Of a DNA stretch of 6,304 nt, positions 6,206 to 6,304 are shown one piece after another. The number at the start of each line of letters is the position of its first letter. The stretch's first letter is position 1. The position numbers were made by a program, and so were the translations under genes. Source of the DNA: Syntrophaceae bacterium. GTDB taxonomy: Bacteria > Desulfobacterota > DTXE01. The notes beneath the pieces are model-generated. The model made no database searches. It saw only the letters and a list, made by a program, of their open reading frames with translations, and was not told where the DNA came from. The DNA lies in the NCBI GenBank assembly GCA_012962595.1, contig DTXE01000419.1, positions 1 to 6,304 on the forward strand, in the 5' to 3' direction.

Positions 6206-6223
6206 CACTCCTGTCCGGTAAAA
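6206..6223. mobile_element. probable terminal inverted repeat of an insertion sequence
   Basis: CACTCCTGTCCGGTAAAA resembles, from memory, the ends of IS4-group elements that read CACTnnTGTCCGGTTAAA. It lies two bases beyond the stop of a minus-strand frame that leaves the window, the usual place for an IS end. The other end is outside the window, so the match and any target duplication cannot be tested here. Confidence 0.4.
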
Positions 6224-6225
6224 TT

Positions 6226-6304
6226 TCAGGGCTCAAATAATGATAGCTGAGGATTTGCCCCAGGAGGTATTCCCTTTAATTTTTCCCAGGTGAGATTTAA
6301 TAGG
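6226..6304 (-). CDS. C-terminus of a minus-strand gene, probably an IS transposase, cut by window end
   Basis: Reading the minus strand from 6303 gives an open frame of 25 residues that ends at TGA 6226-6228. It includes LTWEKLKGIPPG and ends PQLSLFEP. A tail with LSLF or LTLF close to the stop is common in transposases, including IS4-group proteins, and the probable IS end at 6206-6223 supports this. Too little is in the window to name the family. It could instead be another protein with a similar tail. Confidence 0.4.
   Translation of the reverse strand, partial: LLNLTWEKLKGIPPGANPQLSLFEP

Overview
The window looks like an AT-rich piece of a chromosome from an anaerobic, probably Gram-negative bacterium. 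The gene set (glutamine-dependent NAD synthetase with a fused nitrilase domain, FxsA, a Uri-type GIY-YIG protein, a nucleotide-sugar aminotransferase) and the repeat-rich spacers resemble those of Desulfobacterota or Nitrospirota genomes. That taxonomic guess is an inference from gene content and style only.

Left edge (1-622): a minus-strand DegT/DnrJ/EryC1 aminotransferase runs off the window start. Upstream of its homology the same frame stays open without an obvious start codon and reads into what looks like the C-terminal half of a PIN-domain toxin. The frame then passes through an AT-rich stretch to a stop at 477-479. A small plus-strand orphan ORF (485-586) follows. This looks like a rearrangement scar at the edge of a surface-polysaccharide locus.

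Centre (623-4707): a plus-strand group of asnB (class II glutamine amidotransferase), nadE and fxsA. nadE and fxsA are tightly coupled, with fxsA starting a few bases after the nadE stop. asnB is separated from nadE by 89 bases in which I see nothing. asnB and nadE use the same chemistry by different routes: a glutaminase domain feeds ammonia to a PP-loop ATP pyrophosphatase domain. The aminotransferase next door leaves open that asnB amidates a sugar rather than aspartate.

Right part (4714-5900): two minus-strand genes convergent with fxsA, a NUDIX hydrolase of the ADP-ribose pyrophosphatase group and a Uri/DUF123 GIY-YIG family protein. The 242-base spacer between them is non-coding but structured. 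It holds a hairpin, a possible promoter for the NUDIX gene, a long interrupted inverted repeat (5303-5464) and a 7-bp tandem repeat that runs into the end of the GIY-YIG gene.

Right edge (5901-6304): mobile-element debris. A short plus-strand fragment matches the C-terminus of an IS transposase (5955-6164). From about 6206 there is probably the end of another insertion sequence, with the C-terminus of its minus-strand gene leaving the window. Between 6165 and 6205 I see no feature.
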